Shown one piece after another: positions 1 to 5,504 of a stretch of 8,466 nucleotides of DNA. The notes beneath the pieces are model-generated. The model did not search any database and was not told the origin of the DNA. It saw nothing but the letters and a program-made list of their open reading frames with translations. The stretch is taken from positions 1-8,466 of the forward strand of contig JADFIX010000113.1 in assembly GCA_022566435.1 (NCBI GenBank). The letters run 5' to 3'. Position numbers and translations under genes: made by a program. Within the stretch, counting starts at the first letter, position 1. Each line of letters opens with the position of its first letter. The DNA comes from Planctomycetota bacterium (GTDB lineage: Bacteria; Planctomycetota; Phycisphaerae; UBA1845).

Positions 1-73
1 TCGTTTACCCACACAGCCGGGGAAAGCTACGAGGTGCCAGAAATCAGCTCTTGATAACGTCCGCGTACGGAAA

Positions 74-104
74 TCGAAAGTCGAACAGTCGCAAGTCGAA
101 AGTC
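74..104. repeat. Short direct repeats of TCGAAAGTC
   Basis: TCGAAAGTC occurs at 74-82 and again at 96-104, with related partial copies between them (AGTCGAA, AGTCGCAAG). This lies directly downstream of the sulfatase stop codon. No hairpin followed by a T-run is visible, so it is not a clear terminator. Nothing else is recognised in positions 1-112. Confidence 0.4.
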
Positions 105-112
105 TGACGCCA

Positions 113-2206
113 TCATTTTTGGCTGGGCCGCGTGATCTTGAAATTGCGATACCACACCTCGCTACCATGGTCGGTGAGCATGATTCGGCCAAAGCGATTG
201 CGTCCGAAATCCGGCGTGCCGGCAAACTTGCTTGACGCAACACGTTTGTCCCACTTCGGACTGCCCACGGTCGCGGACATGATCAACCGTCCGTTGAGCC
301 AGTGCTGAATGTCGTCGCCGCGGACGACGATGCGGCTCGTATTGAATTCACCCGGGTTTATCTGCCTCTCGGGATCCGGCTCGAAGAGAGCATACAGCGA
401 ACCGGTGCTGCCACGCCCGGGTTTCTTGGCGGACCGACCGTCGTCAAGAATCTGGAACTCACACCCCAACGTCCGGCGACCGTATTTTCGAACGCGGTAC
501 TTCAAGCCGCTGTTGCCGCCTTTGGCGATCTTCCATTCGAACGACAGATCGAAGTCGCCGTATTCGTGCCGAGTCACAATGTGACCTGCTCGCTGCTTTC
601 CCCGCTTGCGGTGAATGGTCCGATCAACGACCTCCCAGCCGGACTTAATCGGCTTCCCGTCAGAAAGCATCCAGTTATCGAGTGACTTGCCATCAAACAC
701 CGGCGGCATTTCCTCAGCGTCGGCTCCCACGCTGTGTCGCACGAACGACTCTTTGAACCAGGCGTTGACTGGGCCAGTGGTTGTCGACGCGTGATATACA
801 GCGTCGAACTGCGGCAGAGCCTTTCGAAATCGGTGGAGTGTCCGTTGATGATCGTTATCGCCGGCAAGGTTCGTCCATTCGTGCGGATCGACGTCGTGGT
901 CGTAGAGTTCTTCAGCACCGTCTTCGTAACGGATGAACCGATACCGCTCCGACCGCAGCGAGTGGTTCATGCGGCCGTAGGTTGTCGTCGTTGCGAATCG
1001 CCAATCCGAGTCCGGATCCTTCAGTAGCGGCACGAGGCTTTGTCCTTCGTTGGCATCTCGCGCGGGCAAACCACACATGCTTAGCAGGGTCGGGTACAAA
1101 TCAATCAACCCGACCGGCTTCGCACATTGGGCGCCGCTCGATTCACCCGGACGGCACACGATCAGCGGCACACGCGTCGATTCCTCCCAAAGGCCATGTT
1201 TGGACACGCGGTGCTTCTCTCCGAGGTGATAGCCATGGTCACTGAAGAGAACGATCACGGTGTTGTCCGCCGCCGGGCTCGACGCGAGAGCCTTCAGAAC
1301 TCGGCCGACCTGATGATCGACAAACGTCGTGCACGCCAGATAAGCCTGCACACAGCGGCGAAGCTGATCGTTGTCGTTCTCACGCAGCCACTCGAGTTGC
1401 GGATAGCGTGGCAGTTCGTGCAACCTTCGAGCGATTTCGGGAACGTCATTCAGATCGTCCTCCGGTATTTCCGGAATCTGGATCTCGTCGAGCGGAAACT
1501 GGTCGAACCACTTTTTTGGCACATAGAATGGGACATGTGGACGAACGAATCCAACAGCCAGGAAGAACGGCCTGTCGTGCTTCTCGCCTAGCTGCCTGAT
1601 GGCCCAGTCCGCGGCCTTGTGATCGGGCATTTTCTCGTCGATGTCGGGAAACGGTGCCCAGTCAGTCTGTGTTCCGGTAAATGGAATGGACAGGTCTGGC
1701 GAAAACTGAAACCTGACAGTCTTGCCTCCAGGCTTCGGACCTGATCCGCCAAGCTTCCCGCCGTATTTCTGAAACGCGATGTCGTGCGGATAGCCATGGG
1801 TGATCTTGCCGACGGCGAGCGTCTGATAGCCATGCCCAGCGAAGTATTCAGGTAGCAGGTGACCGCGAAACCGTTCGGTATCCGCCGGCAGTCCTTTTTT
1901 GTCCGGCTGTTGATAGACGCCGGTTGAATGCGGATATTGACCGGAAAGTAGCGAAGCCCGCGACGGGCCACAAATCGGAGCTTGGCAATGCGCGTTGGTA
2001 AACAGCATCCCACGAGCCGCAAGTGCATCGATGTTTGGAGTCTTCGCTTGTGGATGTCCCCCTAGACAGCCAACCCAGTCATTCAAGTCGTCGATCGCAA
2101 TCAGCAGCACATTCGGAGCAGACGCGGCAGAATCCGCGGCCGCCAAATTATCCGATGTGACAGACGCAACCATAATAGCGGTAGCAAAGAACAGTGAGCG
2201 AATCAC
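113..2206 (-). CDS. Secreted sulfatase (formylglycine type, iduronate-2-sulfatase-like) fused to a DUF1080 domain
   Basis: This 697-residue protein should hydrolyse sulfate esters, probably on sulfated polysaccharide or glycan, outside the cytoplasm. Residues 1 to about 23 form a signal peptide (MIRS, hydrophobic core, small residues near LAAAD). The sulfatase domain spans about 31-470. Metal ligands D39 and D40 lie in AIDDLND. Cys79 in CGPSR is the residue converted to formylglycine, and the motif continues as ASLLSG. K134/H137 (GKITHG), H224 (RPHVPF), D323/H324 (FSDHGYHLGE) and K336/H337 complete the usual active-site set. Residues about 501-693 match DUF1080 (3-keto-disaccharide hydrolase, a concanavalin-like fold) with FDGKSLDNW, GNSGLKYR (564-571) and EFQILDD. 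The start is GTG at 2206, supported by AGGAG six bases upstream; no in-frame ATG fits the signal peptide better. It is transcribed alone, divergent from the EF-hand gene. The exact substrate cannot be read from sequence. All key residues are present, so it looks functional. Confidence 0.95.
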   Translation of the reverse strand: MIRSLFFATAIMVASVTSDNLAAADSAASAPNVLLIAIDDLNDWVGCLGGHPQAKTPNIDALAARGMLFTNAHCQAPICGPSRASLLSGQYPHSTGVYQQPDKKGLPADTERFRGHLLPEYFAGHGYQTLAVGKITHGYPHDIAFQKYGGKLGGSGPKPGGKTVRFQFSPDLSIPFTGTQTDWAPFPDIDEKMPDHKAADWAIRQLGEKHDRPFFLAVGFVRPHVPFYVPKKWFDQFPLDEIQIPEIPEDDLNDVPEIARRLHELPRYPQLEWLRENDNDQLRRCVQAYLACTTFVDHQVGRVLKALASSPAADNTVIVLFSDHGYHLGEKHRVSKHGLWEESTRVPLIVCRPGESSGAQCAKPVGLIDLYPTLLSMCGLPARDANEGQSLVPLLKDPDSDWRFATTTTYGRMNHSLRSERYRFIRYEDGAEELYDHDVDPHEWTNLAGDNDHQRTLHRFRKALPQFDAVYHASTTTGPVNAWFKESFVRHSVGADAEEMPPVFDGKSLDNWMLSDGKPIKSGWEVVDRTIHRKRGKQRAGHIVTRHEYGDFDLSFEWKIAKGGNSGLKYRVRKYGRRTLGCEFQILDDGRSAKKPGRGSTGSLYALFEPDPERQINPGEFNTSRIVVRGDDIQHWLNGRLIMSATVGSPKWDKRVASSKFAGTPDFGRNRFGRIMLTDHGSEVWYRNFKITRPSQK

Positions 2207-2212
2207 GACACA

Positions 2213-2217
2213 CTCCT
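2213..2217 (-). promoter_or_regulatory. Ribosome binding site of the sulfatase gene
   Basis: On the minus strand AGGAG is followed by six bases (TGTGTC) and then GTG. This good spacing is what fixes the non-ATG start of the sulfatase gene. Confidence 0.7.
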
Positions 2218-2309
2218 ATGGATTGATATTGATTTTGATTCTGCATCAACGATCTAAGAGCCAGGCTTTTTAAAAATTCGGGCTGCTTTACCCGCCAAGC
2301 ATTATTTTT

Positions 2310-2334
2310 GGGCGGTCTCCTGACCGCCTTCTTT
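2310..2334 (+). terminator. Hairpin followed by a T-rich stretch, terminator-like
   Basis: GGCGGTC (2311-2317) and GACCGCC (2322-2328) form a perfect 7-base-pair stem with a TCCT loop, followed on the plus strand by TTCTTT. No intact plus-strand gene lies upstream for it to terminate. It sits about 105 bases upstream of the sulfatase start, so it could instead belong to that gene's leader or be a repeat relic. Confidence 0.35.
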
Positions 2335-2351
2335 ACCGGGCTTTGAATAAG

Positions 2352-2383
2352 CCCCCTCTTCCTCTGGGAGAGCTGGGATGAGG
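2352..2383. repeat. REP-like intergenic repeat (CTCTTCC..GGGAGAG..GGGATGAGG type)
   Basis: The stretch reads CCCCCTCTTCCTCTGGGAG followed by AGCTGGGATGAGG. It resembles the common bacterial intergenic repeat of the form CCCTCTCCCCCTGGGAGAGGG..TGGGGTGAGGG, here degenerate. The stem is CTCT..AGAG flanking the CTGGG core. Recognition is by pattern only; copy number in the genome cannot be seen here. Confidence 0.4.
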
Positions 2384-2456
2384 TGCTTATAAGTCAGAAG
2401 TGGTTCCGCTATCGGCCGGAAGCTTTCACGCCGTTTTCAACAGGAGAACCACCAAG

Positions 2457-2570
2457 GTGTTATACCTAGGAATCGATCAACATGCACGACAGCTCACGAT
2501 TTAGCGGCGTGATGAGAGTGGCGATGGGTTGCAGTCCCGGCAGGCCGGCAGGCCAGCAGAACGCAAGAGC
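2457..2570 (+). pseudogene. Decayed 5' end of an IS110-family transposase gene
   Basis: From GTG at 2457 the reading frame gives MLYLGIDQHARQLTI, then TAG at 2502-2504, then RRDESGDGLQSRQ and a degenerate tail. This matches the N-terminus of IS110-type transposases (family pattern LGIDQHARQ.TISLRDESGDV..RQVSTRPE), including the first acidic residue of the DEDD catalytic set in GID. The TAG sits where the family has Ser, and the next codon CGG where it has Leu, so each is one base change from a normal codon. AGGAG at 2442-2446, ten bases upstream, is a relic ribosome binding site. About 300 further codons expected of a whole transposase are absent. Confidence 0.65.
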
Positions 2571-2572
2571 GT

Positions 2573-2784
2573 AAGACGGATCGACGTGTAACTTGTACCC
2601 AACCGTCTTCTGTCATGGCAGACTGGTCGGTTGTGGAAGTCGTGAGGAGATGCTTAACCTGCGTAAGGCTTGGACCTGTTTGACCGAGGTTGATCCCTCC
2701 GACCTTTGATCGAGACTGGTTACCTCTTACGGCTTGACCGGCTAATCACATGCACGAAGCAGGTTGCCGAGCGATGCGCGCAAC
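2573..2784 (+). other. Structured-looking non-coding stretch downstream of the IS110 remnant
   Basis: Several stems can be drawn. AAGACGG (2573-2579) pairs with CCGTCTT (2603-2609). As an alternative, AACCG (2601-2605) pairs with CGGTT (2628-2632) around an inner TCTG/CAGA stem with an internal loop. CGTAAG near 2662 can pair with CTTACG near 2727, and GTTGC (2763-2767) with GCAAC (2780-2784). All frames are broken by stops and no protein is recognised. It could be the non-coding end of an internally deleted IS110/IS1111 element, which encodes a guide (bridge) RNA in intact elements. It could also be a fragment of another structured RNA such as group II intron domain I. Neither is proven. Confidence 0.3.
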
Positions 2785-3044
2785 GACACGCAAGGAACAG
2801 AGCCGAGAAAAGTCATGTCGCGCCGTCGATCTGACGACGCAGGGTCAAGATGCTCTCCAACCGTTTCGTGCGGTCAGTCGATGAAATCTCCGCACGCAAA
2901 TTGGCCGACGTCAGTCCGAAAAAACGGTCGTTATCTACACGCAATCGCAATGAACCGCCGATTAACACAAGACGTCGCGTGCGGCGCTTTGTGTATCTCC
3001 CGTAGTACGAAAGGCTTTGAGTCATCGCAGGTGCAAAACGCGCA
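2785..3044. other. Intergenic region with no recognisable gene
   Basis: Short open frames exist on both strands but none has a convincing ribosome binding site, domain or composition. I see no RNA gene or mobile element here. Confidence 0.5.
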
Positions 3045-3075
3045 TTGGCACTTCCGACTAACGATGTGCTAGAAT
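3045..3075 (+). promoter_or_regulatory. Predicted promoter of the EF-hand gene
   Basis: TAGAAT (3070-3075) is a good -10 box, preceded by TGC so that it reads as an extended -10 (TGCTAGAAT). TTGGCA (3045-3050) is a -35 candidate with a rather long 19-base spacer, which the extended -10 may compensate. It lies about 40 bases upstream of the ATG at 3115. Confidence 0.45.
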
Positions 3076-3114
3076 CTTAGGCAATCAATCTGTCCCTCCG
3101 CGAAAGACACATGA

Positions 3115-3861
3115 ATGGTGACTAGGGACGCTTTTCTGGCTGCTATCATCGCCACTGCGACGTTTGTGAACGGATTGTTGCTCGCACAACAGCCGACTCG
3201 CCGGCCGGACGGAGAACGGCCTGAACCTAATGCGGAACCTGCAGAGTTCCTGCGTTGGCTCGACCGTAACCGCAATGGCACCATCGATCGGAATGAACTC
3301 GTAGGTCAATTTGGTGCTCGCATCCAGGCCTTGGCTCGAACCAACCAGAATATCGATCTGACGCGGCCCGTTCCGATCGACAAACTGGTGCGCGAGTTTT
3401 CCCATAACCAAAGTCGCTCCGGGACTACATCGCCGCGCTTCCCGTCGGCGGAACCACTGGTCCCAGGCTTTGGTGTGGAGAACGACCTTCCTCGGGTACC
3501 AGGCTTTGGTGTGGAGGACGACCTTCCTCGGGTACCCGGGTTTGGGACGGCCGGTGATTTTTTCTCTGTCCGCGTGATCGACCAGGATCGCCGTACCGTC
3601 GACGAACGGTTTCGTCGGTATGACTCAAATCGGGATGGCTACCTGTCGCGCGAGGAACTTGCTCGAAATCGTTGGAGCGACGATCCTCTCGTCTACGATC
3701 GCAATCGTGATGGTCATGGCGAATTCACGGAACAGGCGGCCGACCAGGCTGCCCATGAACAGCAGTCGGATCGACCAGGAGCAGGGACGTCGAGCCCGCC
3801 AGCAAGAAGAGGCGAGTCGACTAATGAGGTTCTATGTAGCACTCGACACGAACGGGAATAA
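3115..3861 (+). CDS. Secreted EF-hand calcium-binding protein, first part of a frameshifted gene
   Basis: The frame starts at ATG 3115 with a short N-terminal hydrophobic segment (about residues 6-24, ending LLLAQQ) that looks like a signal peptide, so the product is probably exported. The earlier ATG at 3111 runs into TAG at once; the ribosome binding site is weak. Three EF-hand loops are visible: residues 50-61 (DRNRNGTIDRNE), 170-181 (DSNRDGYLSREE) and 195-206 (DRNRDGHGEFTE), all with acidic or Asn ligands at positions 1, 3, 5 and Glu at 12. Residues 116-144 hold VPGFGVE(N/D)DLPR repeats. After about residue 217 (base 3766) the frame turns into out-of-frame sequence (SDRPGAG.. to the stop at 3861), while the frame offset by one base continues the protein. 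The protein is a planctomycete EF-hand type of unknown role, most likely calcium binding in the periplasm or at the surface. Confidence 0.75.
   Translation: MVTRDAFLAAIIATATFVNGLLLAQQPTRRPDGERPEPNAEPAEFLRWLDRNRNGTIDRNELVGQFGARIQALARTNQNIDLTRPVPIDKLVREFSHNQSRSGTTSPRFPSAEPLVPGFGVENDLPRVPGFGVEDDLPRVPGFGTAGDFFSVRVIDQDRRTVDERFRRYDSNRDGYLSREELARNRWSDDPLVYDRNRDGHGEFTEQAADQAAHEQQSDRPGAGTSSPPARRGESTNEVLCSTRHERE
3460..3546 (+). repeat. 36-base tandem repeat inside the EF-hand gene
   Basis: Two 36-base copies (3460-3495 and 3496-3531) differ at only a few bases and are followed by a partial third copy (3532-3546, GTACCCGGGTTTGGG). They encode the linker repeat VPGFGVE(N/D)DLPR. The unit is a multiple of three, so copy-number change would keep the frame. 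Confidence 0.85.
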
Positions 3862-4342
3862 AGTGCTCGAGCCAAGTGAGTTCGCGAACAACCGGTCACG
3901 ATCCACGATTGAACGGAGGATTCGCGAGGCCGGAATGGATCCGTCTCGACCTGTTGCCTTGAGTTCGTTCATGTCCCAACGTCTGAGGAACGCGGGGATC
4001 GAGTCAGATCGGGTCAAAAGAATTGTCAAGAGCATCGAACCACCGCGGAGCAAAGGCACCCCTAGGCGGGAGAGTGACAACAGATCGCGTCAGCGCAAAA
4101 ACAGCCGCCGAATCTACCGTTTCAAAACCGCCCACGAACGATTGCCTTCGGGCATACCGGGTTGGTTTCGAGAACGGGATCTGAACCGTGATGGACAGGT
4201 TGCCATGTCGGAGTATTCGTTGGAATGGACCGACTCGCGTTTAGCTGAATTCGATGAGTTGGATCTAAATGGAGATGGAATCATCACTCTGAAAGAGTGT
4301 TTGGCAGCTCTTTCCAAAGACACTGGCGCGAGCCGGCGGTAG
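3755..4342 (+). CDS. EF-hand protein, second part of the same frameshifted gene
   Basis: This is the continuation of the gene starting at 3115, in a frame offset by one base. Real coding resumes at about base 3767 (RIDQEQGRRARQQEE), so the protein reads ..AAHEQQ | RIDQEQ.. if the T at 3766 is skipped. The ATG at 3755 is given only as the nearest in-frame start; it has no ribosome binding site. EF-hand loops begin at base 3845 (DTNGNKVLEPSE, slightly non-canonical with Lys at position 6), about 4178 (DLNRDGQVAMSE) and about 4262 (DLNGDGIITLKE). The segment after the first loop, MDPSRPVALSSF, mirrors IDLTRPVPIDKL after the first loop of the upstream part. The halves are therefore copies of one module: EF-hand, RPV segment, linker, EF-hand pair. 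The intact product would be about 408 residues. Whether this is a recent mutation, a read error or a programmed shift cannot be told from sequence. Confidence 0.7.
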   Translation: MNSSRIDQEQGRRARQQEEASRLMRFYVALDTNGNKVLEPSEFANNRSRSTIERRIREAGMDPSRPVALSSFMSQRLRNAGIESDRVKRIVKSIEPPRSKGTPRRESDNRSRQRKNSRRIYRFKTAHERLPSGIPGWFRERDLNRDGQVAMSEYSLEWTDSRLAEFDELDLNGDGIITLKECLAALSKDTGASRR

Positions 4343-5137
4343 AAATTGCCATCCGCCATTTCGGTCTACATCTGGTTCTCCGTCTACCTGAATCTGGGAC
4401 AAGAGGGACAGGATACTCGCGGCTTGCCACTCAGTATGATCATTGGCGTAACCTGCGTCGGACGCCTCCGCCGACGCGCCTCCGACCCCCGAGATCAGCT
4501 GACTTCGGTTTGCTTGCGTCACCGCAGCGCGTTAAGGGGCTTCGGGTGGGGGCAGAATTGCCTGCGAGCGTGACTTATTCGCACCCCATTTTCATGAGAT
4601 TTCGGCACTTTGATTTGAGACGACAATTTGGGACTGCCGATCCTCTGCATTGATGAATTCGCTTCGTCCGCAAGCAGATGTGGCGTCAAACCAACGTTTT
4701 TGATTTGGCCCGGCTATGTCGTTTTCCTACTTCGGTCCATGTGAATGAGAAAAAACATGCACCAAAGTTGCACGACAGTGACAGGGCCCTAATGCGATCT
4801 TAGGGATCCTGAGGGACATGCATTGTTTTTCCCCGTTGGCAAGTGAACAATTCACGCTGTCGGTGCCAGTCCGGAATCCGAGCGGACAGACCGTGACAAC
4901 CACGATTACAATCCAAGATCGAACTCCGAATCGCATCGCTGTGCCCCGTAGATCGGGGCAGAGAGGTAGCCCATCCCAAAACCACCTAGTTATAGTTAGG
5001 CTCACAAAGTGGACACAAGATTGTCGCCAGGCAATTGCCTTCCGATCCTTTGGGGGATTAGAATCGCTATAAGTCTGAGAAGCAACGCCAGAATGGTGCT
5101 CTTGTCTTGGTTTCGGACTTGCTGTACGAGTCTATTA
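4343..5137. other. Intergenic region with two perfect hairpins and no convincing gene
   Basis: About 800 bases separate the EF-hand gene from the small gene at 5150. GCGTCGG (4455-4461) pairs with CCGACGC (4471-4477), and TGCCCCG (4942-4948) pairs with CGGGGCA (4954-4960) around TAGAT. Neither is followed by a T-run, so they are not clear terminators. Open frames of 80-90 codons overlap on both strands around 4727-5072, but none has a ribosome binding site or a recognisable domain. TATAAG at 5068-5073 is a possible -10 box for the next gene, without a good -35. Confidence 0.45.
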
Positions 5138-5144
5138 GAGGAGG
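5138..5144 (+). promoter_or_regulatory. Strong ribosome binding site of the small propeptide-like gene
   Basis: GAGGAGG is followed by five bases and then ATG at 5150. It decides the start: the frame is open upstream to 5009, but the protein begins at 5150. Confidence 0.8.
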
Positions 5145-5149
5145 ATTCG

Positions 5150-5422
5150 ATGCAAATCATTGTTCAACTGCAAAGAGAGGCCGCGCACGAACTGCAAAAT
5201 CGGCAACCGCTAAATGACACAACGCAGGAGTTGATGGATATTGCCGAAGAATGCAAGGTTGCCCTGGAACCGGTTCATCCACAGATTCCGGATCCGGAAC
5301 TTGCCACGTACTTCTCAGTGCAAGTTGCGGACCCTGAAATCGGAGAACGAATCCGCAAAAGGCTGAGTGGTTGCGACTGCGTGGAAGCAGCTTACATCAA
5401 ACCCTTGGATGCACTACCGTAG
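5150..5422 (+). CDS. Stand-alone peptidase-propeptide-like small protein (possible I9-type inhibitor or chaperone)
   Basis: This is a 90-residue cytoplasm-type protein without signal peptide or membrane segment. An N-terminal strand (MQIIVQL), a helix (QELMDIAEE), a strand (KVALEPVHP), a strand (LATYFSVQVA), a helix (PEIGERIRKRLSG) and a strand (VEAAYIKP, residues 78-85) follow the alternating pattern of subtilisin propeptide or I9-type domains. Its C-terminal half aligns, with one gap, to the domain preceding the catalytic domain of the S8 peptidase encoded convergently from 7988 to 5505: YFSV..VEAAYIKP here, FYSV..VEAAYVKP there. The AE..V.L.P segment before it also matches. Only 82 bases separate the two genes. 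By analogy with stand-alone propeptide-like inhibitors (yeast PBI2, Pleurotus POIA1) it could inhibit or help fold that peptidase. The similarity is seen directly; the role is inference. It could also be a remnant of a second peptidase gene, but it begins with a strong ribosome binding site and ends cleanly. Confidence 0.8.
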   Translation: MQIIVQLQREAAHELQNRQPLNDTTQELMDIAEECKVALEPVHPQIPDPELATYFSVQVADPEIGERIRKRLSGCDCVEAAYIKPLDALP

Positions 5423-5453
5423 CGACCAGGGCGCCGAGCCATCGAACATGAAA

Positions 5454-5483
5454 GGCGACCCGATTGAGATCAACCGGGTCGCC
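5454..5483 (-). terminator. Hairpin terminator of the peptidase gene, between convergent genes
   Basis: GGCGACCCG (5454-5462) and CGGGTCGCC (5475-5483) form a perfect 9-base-pair stem with a 12-base loop. On the minus strand it starts about 21 bases after the peptidase stop codon and is followed by TTT. On the plus strand it lies 31 bases beyond the small gene but is followed by GTAATC, so it fits best as a minus-strand terminator that may also stop opposing transcription. Confidence 0.7.
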
Positions 5484-5504
5484 GTAATCATCCACTGGGG
5501 CCTG

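Noticed and set aside
2526..2566. Group II intron 5' end as the main explanation (GGGTTGCAGTCCC)
   Set aside because: The same bases still align codon by codon with the IS110 N-terminus (GD.LQSRQ), there is no GTGYG boundary, and no domain V was found downstream; kept only as a rival idea.
2764..3072. Plus-strand open frame of 102 codons
   Set aside because: No ribosome binding site or domain, and it overlaps the likely structured and promoter regions.
4727..5072. Overlapping open frames of 84 and 92 codons on opposite strands
   Set aside because: Neither has a ribosome binding site or a recognisable domain, and they are mutually overlapping; probably chance frames.
5423..5504. CRISPR or attachment site in the convergent gap
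   Set aside because: The gap holds one perfect hairpin with a T-run on the minus strand, which is explained as a terminator; no repeats with spacers exist anywhere in the window.
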